64,000 bases of DNA from DASQHW01 sp963837155 (GCA_963837155.1 CAWIMB010000002.1:3224001-3288000), one strand, 5' to 3'; counted from the stretch's first letter, positions 38,213 to 45,501 are shown. Translations and numbers: made by a program. The notes: generated from the letters alone by a model not told the origin.

Positions 38213-38620
38213 ATGCCCCCGACAGCAACTCCCGACATCGCCTTCACCTGGAATGACGCACACCAGGAGTCGATGAAGCTCTCTGTCCCCGAGAAGGCCG
38301 GCTTCTTGCTCAGTTCAGTCGGGCCTCGGATCGCTGCCGCATCGCTTGGCCTCGCCGATGCCCGGCAGGTCAAACGCTGGGCGGCAAGCGAGGAGACGAT
38401 CGAGCCACGCGAGTACCTCGTTGCGGAGCGACTCGACGCGCTGTATTGGATCGTCCGCGCCGTGACCGAGATCTATTCCACAGCGGTCGCAGCCCGGTTC
38501 ATCCGTTCCTCGAATCCGCAACTACACGACGCAGCGCCACTCGTCGCACTTGCCGACGCCGGGGACGAGCGTGCGATCAGCCGCGTCGTCGCCGCGACAC
38601 GAGCGTTTCTCGAAGGCTGA
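38213..38620 (+). CDS. Xre/MbcA/ParS-type antitoxin
   Basis: 135 aa. The middle has an HTH-like RIAAASLGLADARQVKRWAA with EPREYLVAERLDALYWIVRA, and the C-terminus, FIRSSNPQLHDAAPLVALAD followed by VVAATRAFLEG, matches the toxin-binding domain (DUF2384 type) of Xre/MbcA/ParS antitoxins. It is followed after five bases by a RES-domain toxin, the standard order. Antidote and autorepressor are the expected roles. Strong GGAGGAG ribosome site. Confidence 0.85.
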   Translation: MPPTATPDIAFTWNDAHQESMKLSVPEKAGFLLSSVGPRIAAASLGLADARQVKRWAASEETIEPREYLVAERLDALYWIVRAVTEIYSTAVAARFIRSSNPQLHDAAPLVALADAGDERAISRVVAATRAFLEG

Positions 38621-38625
38621 ACTCG

Positions 38626-39360
38626 ATGCCCCATCGAGAACTCCTCGAAGATGCTCGCGCTCACTATCCCGACGCAGGAACGTTGCGGGTCAACGTCACG
38701 CCCGAGTTGCTCCTGCCGGCCCAGGAGCATCTCGTCGGCGTGAACCGCTTCGACGACCCGGACGGTCGCGTTGCAGTTCGATACACCGCGACCCAGCTCA
38801 TCACATGCCTGAAGGAGACGATGGCACGGTTGCGTCCGAGCCCCGACGCCGAAGCACGGCTCGCCGCAATCATCGGCGTCGACGACGACGACACCGCATG
38901 GGATGCGGCCGACACTGCGGCCGTTGGAGATTGGCTCGCGAGCCAACGCGTTGGCACGGTACGCGTTCTCGACACCGGCACCTTCCTCGAGATCGAGAAC
39001 GGCGTGCTGCTTGTGGAGCTCGACAAGCACGATCGCGTTCGGGCGGCTGTCGTCGCACTCGACCCGGCCGGACGCCTGGACACGGGACTGATCCGCGTCG
39101 GTGGGCCGCTCGGCCGAGCGATCAGCCAGGCGGTCGGATCAGCCGTACGCGAATGGATTCCGACGGCGCTTGGTATCGGATATCACTCACGACTCGCCAC
39201 GAACGAAGCCTGCTGGGCGATCTGGGAGAGCACGAACGTCCATGTCACGAGCGTGCAGTTGAGTCCCGAGGACGCGCAGCACCGCGACACCGTTCGCGAG
39301 GTCGCCGCGCTCTTCGAGATTGCGCTACCCGCAGACTGGGACTCGGACCCGACGGATTAG
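38626..39360 (+). CDS. RES-domain toxin
   Basis: 244 aa. The RES fold is named for conserved Arg, Glu and Ser: an Arg in GRVAVRYTA, the Glu in TCLKETMARLR and the Ser in GIGYHSRLATNEACWAIW. Studied RES toxins break down NAD+ and stop growth. The ATG is five bases after the Xre-like antitoxin stop, so the pair is co-translated. I exclude the upstream open frame extension, which is a shadow of the antitoxin. In an element without other maintenance genes it could act by addiction or as phage defence. Confidence 0.85.
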   Translation: MPHRELLEDARAHYPDAGTLRVNVTPELLLPAQEHLVGVNRFDDPDGRVAVRYTATQLITCLKETMARLRPSPDAEARLAAIIGVDDDDTAWDAADTAAVGDWLASQRVGTVRVLDTGTFLEIENGVLLVELDKHDRVRAAVVALDPAGRLDTGLIRVGGPLGRAISQAVGSAVREWIPTALGIGYHSRLATNEACWAIWESTNVHVTSVQLSPEDAQHRDTVREVAALFEIALPADWDSDPTD

Positions 39361-39546
39361 GTGATCAACTCAGCCGCGACCCAATCGGACGCCGTCACGA
39401 ACGACAAGGCGAGCGTTCAGACATCCGTACAGGTCTCAACGACGAGGGCGGCGCGGATGACCCGCTGGAAAAACGGGATAGTTGTGAGGAGAGCGGCGTT
39501 ACTCTCGGCGTCGTGCGATCTCGCTCATCGAGTTATTGACTCCGCT

Positions 39547-39628
39547 GGAGGGTCAGGCACTCGTGAGCCAAGCCGTCTCGAAAACGGTCGGGGTAACGCC
39601 CGTGTCGGTTCGACTCCGACACCCTCCG
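39547..39628 (+). tRNA. tRNA-Ser(CGA)-like gene
   Basis: 82 nt. A 7-bp acceptor stem (GGAGGGT with ACCCTCC), anticodon arm GCCGT-CTCGAAA-ACGGT with anticodon CGA (39579-39581), a class II variable arm (CGGG/CCCG) and a T arm with TTCGACT. Oddities: the D loop lacks the GG pair, and position 8 is C instead of T. CCA is not encoded exactly. It could be a functional divergent tRNA or a tRNA mimic. Confidence 0.65.
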
Positions 39629-39633
39629 CCCAC

Positions 39634-39714
39634 GCTGGCGACCGCATGGCGCGGAACGAGACCGTAACCCTCGTGAGCTTCGGTTCGCCGCAGGTTCGAT
39701 TCCTGCCGCCAGCA
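39634..39714 (+). tRNA. tRNA-Tyr(GTA)-like gene, non-canonical
   Basis: 81 nt. Acceptor GCTGGCG/CGCCAGC with A as discriminator, T arm GCAGG-TTCGATT-CCTGC and a class II variable arm GAGC-TTCG-GTTC closed by a UUCG tetraloop. The D arm is short (CCGC-ATGGC-GCGG) and the anticodon stem ACGAG/CTCGT leaves a nine-base loop with GTA in the middle (39664-39666). A normal seven-base loop needs an A-C mismatch and gives C, not T, at position 33. Amino acid identity is therefore uncertain. Confidence 0.5.
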
Positions 39715-39715
39715 C

Positions 39716-39797
39716 GGAAGGGCCGGCATCGGTGAGCCAAGCGCCCCGCTAAGGCATCGCGGTAACACGCGTGCGGGTTCGACTCCCGCCCCTTCCG
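39716..39797 (+). tRNA. tRNA-Ser(GCT)-like gene
   Basis: 82 nt, one base after the previous tRNA-like gene. Acceptor GGAAGGG/CCCTTCC with G discriminator, D arm GGC/GCC with GG in the loop, class II variable arm CGCG/CGCG, and T arm GCGGG-TTCGACT-CCCGC. The anticodon loop CCGCTAA gives GCT but has C at position 33, and the anticodon stem holds only three Watson-Crick pairs. Position 8 is C. A serine tRNA shape, but not a standard one. Confidence 0.55.
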
Positions 39798-39935
39798 CGA
39801 AACTCCCTCCCATCCGTCACCACCAATCTCCCCCGACCTTTCTTCCAGCAACCACAACGTCTCCCCGCGCAACCACCACGCATCCCTTACTCTCTGCTCC
39901 CCTCTTCACCCGAAACACCCTCTTCCAAGATCGCT

Positions 39936-39999
39936 ACAGACTTGCCGGTTCCGCTAAACAGCGGAACCAGCGGTTGCTTCACGCAACCGGCAAGTCTGT
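39936..39999. other. Perfect three-way-junction (cruciform) structure
   Basis: An outer stem of at least 10 bp (39936-39945 with 39990-39999) encloses two further perfect hairpins: nine base pairs with loop AAAC (39947-39968) and seven base pairs with loop TTCAC (39971-39989). It lies in a 297-bp non-coding stretch (39798-40094), after a pyrimidine-rich run. It could be a transfer or replication origin, a recombination accessory site or a structured RNA; nothing in the sequence chooses between these. Confidence 0.7.
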
Positions 40000-40094
40000 G
40001 CCGGTCGTGTCAATGCGATTCGCAGGGTGAGGCGCATCTGCGGGACGAGGATTCGCGTGACGCGTTTCGGCGGTCGCGCGCGCTAATCAGAAGG

Positions 40095-40304
40095 GTGCGA
40101 ACGGATGCCGACGGCAACGGGGGCGAGGTCGGGAAGCTGCTGCTCACGGTCCCCGAGGCTGCACAGCGCCTCAGTGTCGGACGCAGCACGATCTACGAGC
40201 TCACAGCCGTCGGCGAGCTCGAGCTCGTGCATATCGGTCGCTGCGCACGTATCACCGTCGCATCAGTCGACGACTTCGTGCAGCGCCTCCGTGATCAGCC
40301 GTGA
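40095..40304 (+). CDS. Excisionase-family helix-turn-helix protein
   Basis: About 69 aa: LLLTVPEAAQRLSVGRSTIY then GELELVHIGRCARITVASVD, the winged-HTH pattern of excisionase/MerR-like DNA-binding proteins. It sits beside attR, opposite the integrase, as expected for a recombination directionality factor. Start uncertain: GTG at 40095 follows AGAAGG with hardly any spacing; the long upstream frame runs through the tRNA-like genes and is rejected. Its stop lies inside the right-hand 22-bp repeat. Confidence 0.7.
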   Translation: MRTDADGNGGEVGKLLLTVPEAAQRLSVGRSTIYELTAVGELELVHIGRCARITVASVDDFVQRLRDQP

Positions 40305-40319
40305 CCAAACGGTGACCAC
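40298..40319. repeat. Candidate integrase arm-type site, right
   Basis: Exact 22-bp copy of 35987-36008 in the same orientation, overlapping the last codons of the excisionase-like gene; the shared TTCAGACGGCCG block follows at 40329-40340. Confidence 0.65.
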
Positions 40320-40379
40320 AGAGGCGATTCAGACGGCCGACGACTCCGCCGTCGAACACGTTTCCGCTGGTACGGTGCG

Positions 40380-40452
40380 TGGGCCCGGCTGGGATCGAAC
40401 CAGCGACCGAGGGATTATGAGTCCCCTGCTCTGACCACTGAGCTACGGGCCC
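40380..40452 (-). tRNA. tRNA-Ile2(CAT)
   Basis: 73 nt. Acceptor GGGCCCG with CGGGCCC and discriminator A; anticodon loop CTCATAA with anticodon CAT; the surrounding GACTCATAATCCCTCGGTCG closely follows the isoleucine tRNA whose C34 becomes lysidine, rather than either methionine tRNA. No encoded CCA. Its 3' half is the attachment site of the integrative element. Confidence 0.85.
40383..40423. repeat. attR: core within tRNA-Ile2
   Basis: The 41-bp copy of the att core that lies inside the functional tRNA gene, from the anticodon loop to near the 3' end. It matches attL without a mismatch. Confidence 0.92.
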
Positions 40453-40919
40453 GAGCCGTCATTTTGTCCGATGGGGTCGTCCCGAGCCGCGACCGACGCG
40501 GCAGTGGCAACCATGCGGCAGTACATGAGAGGACAGCGCCGACCATGGCGAGCTTGGGGCCCCAGCCCAGTCGCCCGGTGCCGACCATGTCGCGCGAACG
40601 ACACGAGCGCGAGCAACGTGACGAGCAACGCCGCGATACCTACTGCGCGGGCCGCGGTGCTCCGCGCCCCGGTGATGCCGCAGACGATCCACGCCGCGGC
40701 ACCCAGCGCGGGCACGAGGTACCACACCACGGTGAGCCGTCCGCCGGAGAGTGCCGGGACATTGTTGCCGAGCGCGACGACGGCGTCGACGAGCCGGTGC
40801 CCCCGCAATCCGCTCCCCGGGCCGCGCGAGACCCAGTGCACGAACGCCGAGGCGACCATCGCGGCGCCGCCGGTGAGATAGCACGCGTCAGCGACGAGCG
40901 AACGAGGGCGTTCGGTCAT
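40443..40919 (-). CDS. Small membrane protein (probable frameshift), 3' end in tRNA-Ile2
   Basis: 158 aa as written. Membrane helices at about residues 10-26, 60-75 and 80-98 can be seen (for example VVWYLVPALGAAAWIVCGIT). Near 40590 one extra base seems to be present: dropping it gives DMVGTGRLGWGPKLAMVGAV and a fourth helix CTAAWLPL, but the frame then runs on to a TAA at 40415, inside the tRNA. The literal frame also ends inside the tRNA, at its fifth to tenth base region. ATG at 40919 overlaps the stop of the upstream gene. Function unknown. Confidence 0.6.
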   Translation of the reverse strand: MTERPRSLVADACYLTGGAAMVASAFVHWVSRGPGSGLRGHRLVDAVVALGNNVPALSGGRLTVVWYLVPALGAAAWIVCGITGARSTAARAVGIAALLVTLLALVSFARHGRHRATGLGPQARHGRRCPLMYCRMVATAASVAARDDPIGQNDGSGP

Positions 40920-42748
40920 GGCAGTGGTGTCGTTGCTTCCGCCGACTTCGTGCACTCCCTGCTACCCGCCGTCACCGTGCATGTCTCACTCGACGAGCTC
41001 GACGAGCTCCCGGGAATCAATGAAGGCGCGGTCGGCGCGTAGCACGACGTCGTTCCGTCGACGCTCGACGTGCACGACCGGCTCGGGGATTGCTTGGCTT
41101 CGGCCGGCGCATCCTTCTCGTCCCACACCGTGACGTTCATGTCGACGCCCAGCCAGTTGAACACCGAGATCCGGTAGGTGCCGTCGGCCGGCAAGGTGAC
41201 CGCATCGCCGTAGAACAACTCACCATCGAGGAATGCACCATCGGCTCCGAGAACCTGGCCGCTGAACGAATACAGGTCCTTGGTGCCGGGCGCCTTCACG
41301 ATGCCGACGATGCGCTCGCCTTGGTGGCCCTCAAATGTGTACACGTGCAAACCGCGAACGGCACCGGGTACCGTCACCGGTTCGCCGAGGCGGATCTCAC
41401 CGTCGGGCGGGAGCTCGGCGGGCAGATAGAGCATCGAGTACAGCCCCCGGCGGTCGATGTTGTGGATCCACGTGTCGAGCACGTCCAGCACGGTGTTGAC
41501 CGGGCTCACGAACCACCGGCCGTCGCGTTGCACGACGGTGATCTGTGAGGGCCCGTCGGCCGCGGTCGGCGTCGTGAGGCCGTAGATGTCGAAGAGGTGA
41601 ACCGGCGCCGTGGGCAGGCAGGCCCGGTACGGACCGCCGGAAGCCTCGGGGTCGGGCGGCGGCGTGAAGCAGCCGCCGTCGACTGACCAACGGCGGTTGG
41701 CGTCGTTCATTCCCGACGCGTGTAGCGTCACCTTGGCGGCGTCGCCATGGACATCCGACGTCGTGGAGAGCTGGTCGATCGTGAACGTCGTCTTCCACTC
41801 ATCGCGTTGTGCGAGCGCAAGAATTGCCTCGCGGTAGTCGTAGACGGGGAGCTCGTCGGGACGCACGAGCGTCATCAGCTTCGTCCAGTCACTGCGCTGC
41901 AGCGCTCGCATCGCGTCCTGCACTGCCGCGTCGGGCGAGTCCGCACCGAGTGTCGAGGCCGCACGTTCGCCCGACCCGAAGTCGGCTTCGGGCAGCTCGT
42001 TGTACTCACGGACGTACTCGAGGGCCGTGTACGCGGCGCTCACGTACCAGTGACCTTCCTCGCGGACCGCGACGACGAACGTCGGCAGGTTGCTGTCGGC
42101 GCCGAGACCGGCGAGATCAACATCCGCGGTGTTGTCCTCACTGTCGCGGAGCACCTTCTGCATCAGCGGCGAGAACTTCGCCTTCTTGGTGCTCGCGGAA
42201 AGCGTTCCGCCTTCGATCGTCACCTTGGCGAACCCGTCGCCGAGGGCCGTGGTCGTGAGGTGCACGTCGTCGACCGAAAAGTCGACACCAGAGAGGGGCG
42301 CGCTCGCTGATTCGACCAAGCGCAGCTCCGCTGCCTTCTTCTCCGCCTCGTCGAGCGTGTCGTGCAAGGACCGAACCTCGCTCGGCGACAGGACATCGGC
42401 GGCCGCCAGCGGGTCCTCGTGCGACATGGCGTCGGCGAGGCGACGGACCGCGGCCTCGGGCGAGCTTGCACCGCCGCTGCCCACGAGCGAAGAGATCGCG
42501 AGCATGCCGACGAGCAGCAGCGTCGCGATCCCGGCCGCGCTGACCATCGAGCCGAAGCGCCGGCGCGGGCGCCGCATCGGAATGGGCTCGGTAGAGACGA
42601 ACGGGATCGGGTCGAGATCGTCGTCCTCGCGTTCGCCTTCGATCACACCGATGGCCGCCTTCTTGACGGCCGCGTCGAGCACTGCGTCGGCGCCGCGGCG
42701 CGTCCCGCGCTCGGCCAGCGCCGTCAAACGGTCCTGCAGCTCACTCAC
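40916..42748 (-). CDS. Membrane-anchored partner of the ECF sigma factor (putative anti-sigma factor)
   Basis: 610 aa. About 65 cytoplasmic residues, one membrane helix (AAGIATLLLVGMLAISSLVG, about 72-91) and about 500 residues outside. The outer part has two NTF2-like segments (GHWYVSAAYTALEYV; VVQRDGRWFVSPVNTVLDVL) and a C-terminal beta domain, ending in Ser-rich sequence with Cys. The gene overlaps the ECF sigma factor by eight bases, the usual place of an anti-sigma factor. The cytoplasmic part lacks the HxxxCxxC zinc motif, so it would be an unconventional one. Confidence 0.72.
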   Translation of the reverse strand: MSELQDRLTALAERGTRRGADAVLDAAVKKAAIGVIEGEREDDDLDPIPFVSTEPIPMRRPRRRFGSMVSAAGIATLLLVGMLAISSLVGSGGASSPEAAVRRLADAMSHEDPLAAADVLSPSEVRSLHDTLDEAEKKAAELRLVESASAPLSGVDFSVDDVHLTTTALGDGFAKVTIEGGTLSASTKKAKFSPLMQKVLRDSEDNTADVDLAGLGADSNLPTFVVAVREEGHWYVSAAYTALEYVREYNELPEADFGSGERAASTLGADSPDAAVQDAMRALQRSDWTKLMTLVRPDELPVYDYREAILALAQRDEWKTTFTIDQLSTTSDVHGDAAKVTLHASGMNDANRRWSVDGGCFTPPPDPEASGGPYRACLPTAPVHLFDIYGLTTPTAADGPSQITVVQRDGRWFVSPVNTVLDVLDTWIHNIDRRGLYSMLYLPAELPPDGEIRLGEPVTVPGAVRGLHVYTFEGHQGERIVGIVKAPGTKDLYSFSGQVLGADGAFLDGELFYGDAVTLPADGTYRISVFNWLGVDMNVTVWDEKDAPAEAKQSPSRSCTSSVDGTTSCYAPTAPSLIPGSSSSSSSETCTVTAGSRECTKSAEATTPLP

Positions 42749-43226
42749 CGCTGGCCTCCATCGTCAGCTCCGAGCGAAGACGTCGTCGTGCACGCATCAG
42801 TGCGACGCGAGCGTTGCTGTGCGACATGCCGACGAGCTCCGCCGCGTCCGCGATTTGTTGGCCCTCGACTTCGACGAGGAAGAGCAGCGCGCGCACTCGT
42901 GGCTGCAACCGCAACAGATCCTCGAGATCGCTGGGGTAGGTGTCGGTCGACCCGTTGGTCGCGCCGAGCCGGTGGAGTACTGCAGTTCCCCGGCCTCGCC
43001 GGCGGCGTTCGTCGGTTGCGAGGTTGACGATCGTGCGGCGGAGGTACGGCCCGAGGTCCTGGATCTTCGACGAGTCCTTCATCAACACCTTTGCGTACGC
43101 GTCCTGGACCAGATCGTCGGGGTCGACGTCCCAGCGGCCGATCACGGCCGCGAACCGCCGCAGGGGCTCGTACAGCTCCTTGAGCTGCCGCATCCCTGCG
43201 GAATCCCAGCGTTCGTCGACTCCCAC
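42741..43226 (-). CDS. ECF-type RNA polymerase sigma factor
   Basis: 161 aa. Region 2 is seen as WDVDPDDLVQDAYAKVLMKD with PYLRRTIVNLATDERRRR, and region 4 as LLFLVEVEGQQIADAAELVG followed by MSHSNARVALMRARRRLRS. No N- or C-terminal extension. Coupled to its membrane partner by an eight-base overlap. The target promoter is not evident. ATG at 43226; an internal Met twelve codons in is possible. Confidence 0.88.
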   Translation of the reverse strand: MGVDERWDSAGMRQLKELYEPLRRFAAVIGRWDVDPDDLVQDAYAKVLMKDSSKIQDLGPYLRRTIVNLATDERRRRGRGTAVLHRLGATNGSTDTYPSDLEDLLRLQPRVRALLFLVEVEGQQIADAAELVGMSHSNARVALMRARRRLRSELTMEASGE

Positions 43227-43303
43227 CCGGCCCCCGCGTTCTCTGGCCTGCTGTCACCGTACCGACGCCTCTATCGGCCCGCATGTGACGCTCGGTGACA
43301 GAA

Positions 43304-43334
43304 AAAAATCCCCGCCCGGGGGGCGGGGATTTTT
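43304..43334. terminator. Bidirectional intrinsic terminator
   Basis: AAAAATCCCCGCCC and GGGCGGGGATTTTT (43304-43317 and 43321-43334) form a 14-bp stem with loop GGG, with A/T runs on both sides. It lies six bases beyond the tRNA-Asn 3' end and upstream of the leftward ECF gene, so its main role is tRNA transcript termination. It is the only classic T-tract terminator I see in the window. Confidence 0.9.
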
Positions 43335-43339
43335 GGGTG

Positions 43340-43412
43340 CTCCGGGGGCGGGACTCGAACCCGCAGCCTTTCGGTTAACAGCCGATCGCTCCGCCAATTG
43401 AGCTACCCCGGA
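43340..43412 (-). tRNA. tRNA-Asn(GTT)
   Basis: 73 nt. Acceptor TCCGGGG/CCCCGGA with G discriminator, D arm with AATTGGC loop, anticodon loop CTGTTAA with GTT, and T loop TTCGAGT. All standard. Its first ten bases overlap the end of the neighbouring HTH-protein gene. Confidence 0.95.
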
Positions 43413-44050
43413 ATGGCCTCAGACGATAGCAGCGCCCGGACCAGCCCCATGATCTCCCGATGCGTACGCGCACAGTGGTAGTCGACGTAGGCGCAGCCGA
43501 ATTCGTGCTTCGCTGATCGAATCGACGGGTCGGCCTTCGCGCGATACGCCTTGTTGAAATGCGCGCGCGGAATGCCGGTGACGTGCGACCAGAACTGCTC
43601 AGCGGCGTCGAGATCCAGACCATCATGCAGATAGACCCGCGCTCGCAAACGCGATTGATCGATGTCGAAGAATCGGCGCAACCATGCGCAGAAGAACGCC
43701 ATCATCCTGGGGTTGGTATTTGAAAAGTTCACTTTGCGATCGCCCTTGGCACCCTCGCCGGCGTAGAGCGCGGCGCCGGCGACGAGAAACGCTTCGTCAG
43801 AAAGGACGCCGATGCGATCGATTCCGAGCTGATCGCATTCTGCGATCTGCGCGAGCTTGGCGGTGTGTTGCGAGTGCGGTCGCCGTGCCACGGGCTTGCG
43901 ACGTCGGATCTCTACGTCGATGTCGCGGACCCACAGCGAGACGCTTGACTTCGCTACGCCCAACGTCTCGGCGATGTCCTTCAGGGTGCGGCCTTCTTCT
44001 CGAAGAAGGCGCGCTTTTTCTTGGGCTTCGATTTTGCCGCGGTACCCCAC
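43403..44050 (-). CDS. Helix-turn-helix protein with LAGLIDADG-like C-terminal domain
   Basis: 215 aa. The N-terminus EKARLLREEGRTLKDIAETLG with VAKSSVSLWVRDI is a helix-turn-helix. The rest, with FLVAGAALYAGEGAKGDRKV and FSNTNPRMMAFFCAWLRRFF, resembles proteins of this kind often found in actinobacteria; the GAALYAGEG repeat-like motif suggests a LAGLIDADG-type fold without proof of nuclease activity. GTG start at 44050. Its TAG is bases 8-10 of tRNA-Asn, so gene and tRNA share sequence. Confidence 0.7.
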   Translation of the reverse strand: MGYRGKIEAQEKARLLREEGRTLKDIAETLGVAKSSVSLWVRDIDVEIRRRKPVARRPHSQHTAKLAQIAECDQLGIDRIGVLSDEAFLVAGAALYAGEGAKGDRKVNFSNTNPRMMAFFCAWLRRFFDIDQSRLRARVYLHDGLDLDAAEQFWSHVTGIPRAHFNKAYRAKADPSIRSAKHEFGCAYVDYHCARTHREIMGLVRALLSSEAIPG

Positions 44051-44085
44051 GGGCGCACCCTACGACGAGGATGTGACACCAACGA

Positions 44086-45501
44086 TCAAGACTCTTCGAG
44101 ATAGTCGCGAAGTCGTTGCGAGCGTGTGGGGTGGCGGAGCTTTGCGAGTGTCTTGGACTCGATCTGGCGGATGCGTTCGCGAGTGACGCCGAACTCTTTG
44201 CCGACCTCTTCGAGCGTGCGGATCTGACCGTCGTCGAGGCCGAAGCGCAGACGCACGACGGCACGCTCGCGGTCGTTGAGCTCTTGCAACGCCTCTTCGA
44301 TCGCTTCTGAGAGCAACGCGCGCGCCGCGGCCGTTGCCGGCGCAATCACGTTCGGGTCTTCGACGAAGTCGCCGAGAAGGCTGTCGTCCTCTTCTCCCAC
44401 CGGCGTCTCGAGCGATACGGGCTCCTGCGCGATGCGCTGGATCTCCCGCACCTTGTCGGGCGTCATCTCGACCTTGGCGGCGATCTCCTCGACGGTCGGC
44501 TCGCGCCCGAGTTCCTGCAGCATCGTGCGCGAGACGCGCAGCACCTTGTTCATCGTCTCGACCATGTGCACAGGAATCCGGATCGTGCGGGCCTGGTCGG
44601 CGATCGAGCGAGTGATTGCCTGGCGGATCCACCACGTGGCATAGGTCGAGAACTTGAAGCCCTTCGTGTAGTCGAACTTCTCGACCGCACGAATGAGCCC
44701 GAGGTTTCCCTCCTGGATCAGGTCGAGCAGCGCCATGCCCCGACCGACATATCGCTTCGCAATCGAGACGACGAGGCGCAGGTTCGCCTCGGTGAGTTGA
44801 CGCCTCGCGAGCTCACCGTCGCGTTGCACCGCGTGGAGGCTCGCGCGCTGGTTCTCGCTGATCTCCACCGCCGGAATCGGGTTGCCCTCTTCGTCTTCAG
44901 TCGGCGGATTCAATTTCTCGTCGGCGAACATGCCGGCCTCGATCCGCTTGGCCAGCATCACCTCCTGCTCGGCGGTGAGCAGCGGGACCTTGCCGATCTC
45001 CTTGAGATACATGCGGACGGGGTCGAAGCTTCCGCCCTCGGTGTGCGTCGCGCGTTGCGCGCTGCGCAAGGCTTGCAGTTCTTCGTCGGGCTCGTCGTTC
45101 GCCGGGCGTCGCGATGCGGGGCTTCCCGGACGGGATGCTGCGCTCGGTCGATGTTCGGGAGGACGACGCCGCGCCGGTTCGCCGCTTTGTTGCGCGCCAG
45201 CGCGGCGCTGATCTTCGAGCTGCAGCTCTTCGGCGATCTCGTCGAGCACTTTGATGCCGCGGGATTCGAACATCTCCCACAGCTCACGCAGCTCGTCGGC
45301 GTCCGGCTCGAGATCCGGGAACGCGGCGAAGATCTCGCCGGTCGTGATGAAACCGCGTTCCTTGACCTGATCGAGCACGCTTCCGACTTGCGACGACGTC
45401 GTGCTCGATTGTGTGTCATCGACCGTCGCGGCATCGGGCGCCGGCGCGGGCGTATCCGCGGGCGCGTCCGCAGACTTGTCGGGCTCAGGCGTCTCCATCA
45501 T
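44086..45501 (-). CDS. sigA: Primary RNA polymerase sigma factor (RpoD/SigA)
   Basis: 471 aa. An acidic, Ala/Pro-rich N-terminus with region 1.1-like VLDQVKERGFITTGEIFAAF, then region 1.2 (DPVRMYLKEIGKVPLL), region 2 (RLVVSIAKRYVGRGMALLDL, IQEGNLGLIRAVEKFDY, FSTYATWWIRQAI), region 3 and region 4 (VTRERIRQIESKTLAKLRHP). This is the housekeeping sigma factor. ATG at 45501 (a second follows at once); it overlaps dnaG by 17 bases, the ancient dnaG-rpoD arrangement. Confidence 0.97.
   Translation of the reverse strand: MMETPEPDKSADAPADTPAPAPDAATVDDTQSSTTSSQVGSVLDQVKERGFITTGEIFAAFPDLEPDADELRELWEMFESRGIKVLDEIAEELQLEDQRRAGAQQSGEPARRRPPEHRPSAASRPGSPASRRPANDEPDEELQALRSAQRATHTEGGSFDPVRMYLKEIGKVPLLTAEQEVMLAKRIEAGMFADEKLNPPTEDEEGNPIPAVEISENQRASLHAVQRDGELARRQLTEANLRLVVSIAKRYVGRGMALLDLIQEGNLGLIRAVEKFDYTKGFKFSTYATWWIRQAITRSIADQARTIRIPVHMVETMNKVLRVSRTMLQELGREPTVEEIAAKVEMTPDKVREIQRIAQEPVSLETPVGEEDDSLLGDFVEDPNVIAPATAAARALLSEAIEEALQELNDRERAVVRLRFGLDDGQIRTLEEVGKEFGVTRERIRQIESKTLAKLRHPTRSQRLRDYLEES

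Larger units (their letters stand above)
35854..40423. mobile_element. 4.5-kb integrative element in tRNA-Ile2(CAT)
   Basis: Bounded by a 41-bp perfect direct repeat (35854-35894 and 40383-40423) that equals the 3' half of the tRNA-Ile2 gene. The intact tRNA is at the right end, so the element entered at the tRNA 3' end and supplied a new 3' half. Inside are a tyrosine recombinase at the left end, a small unknown gene, an RHH toxin-antitoxin pair, an Xre-RES toxin-antitoxin pair, three tRNA-like genes, a three-way-junction structure and an excisionase-like gene at the right end. No replication, conjugation or capsid gene is seen, so it is either a satellite mobilised by another element or a minimal island held by its toxins. 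Confidence 0.88.

Noticed and set aside
39361..39735. A 124-aa rightward frame just after the RES toxin
   Set aside because: It has no recognisable motif and runs into two tRNA-like genes.
39525..39872. A 115-aa leftward open frame and related frames over the tRNA-like cluster
   Set aside because: Its repeated RESNPHAC, GGRNRTCG and GVGVEPT motifs are the usual false translations of tRNA genes; the region folds as three class II tRNAs.
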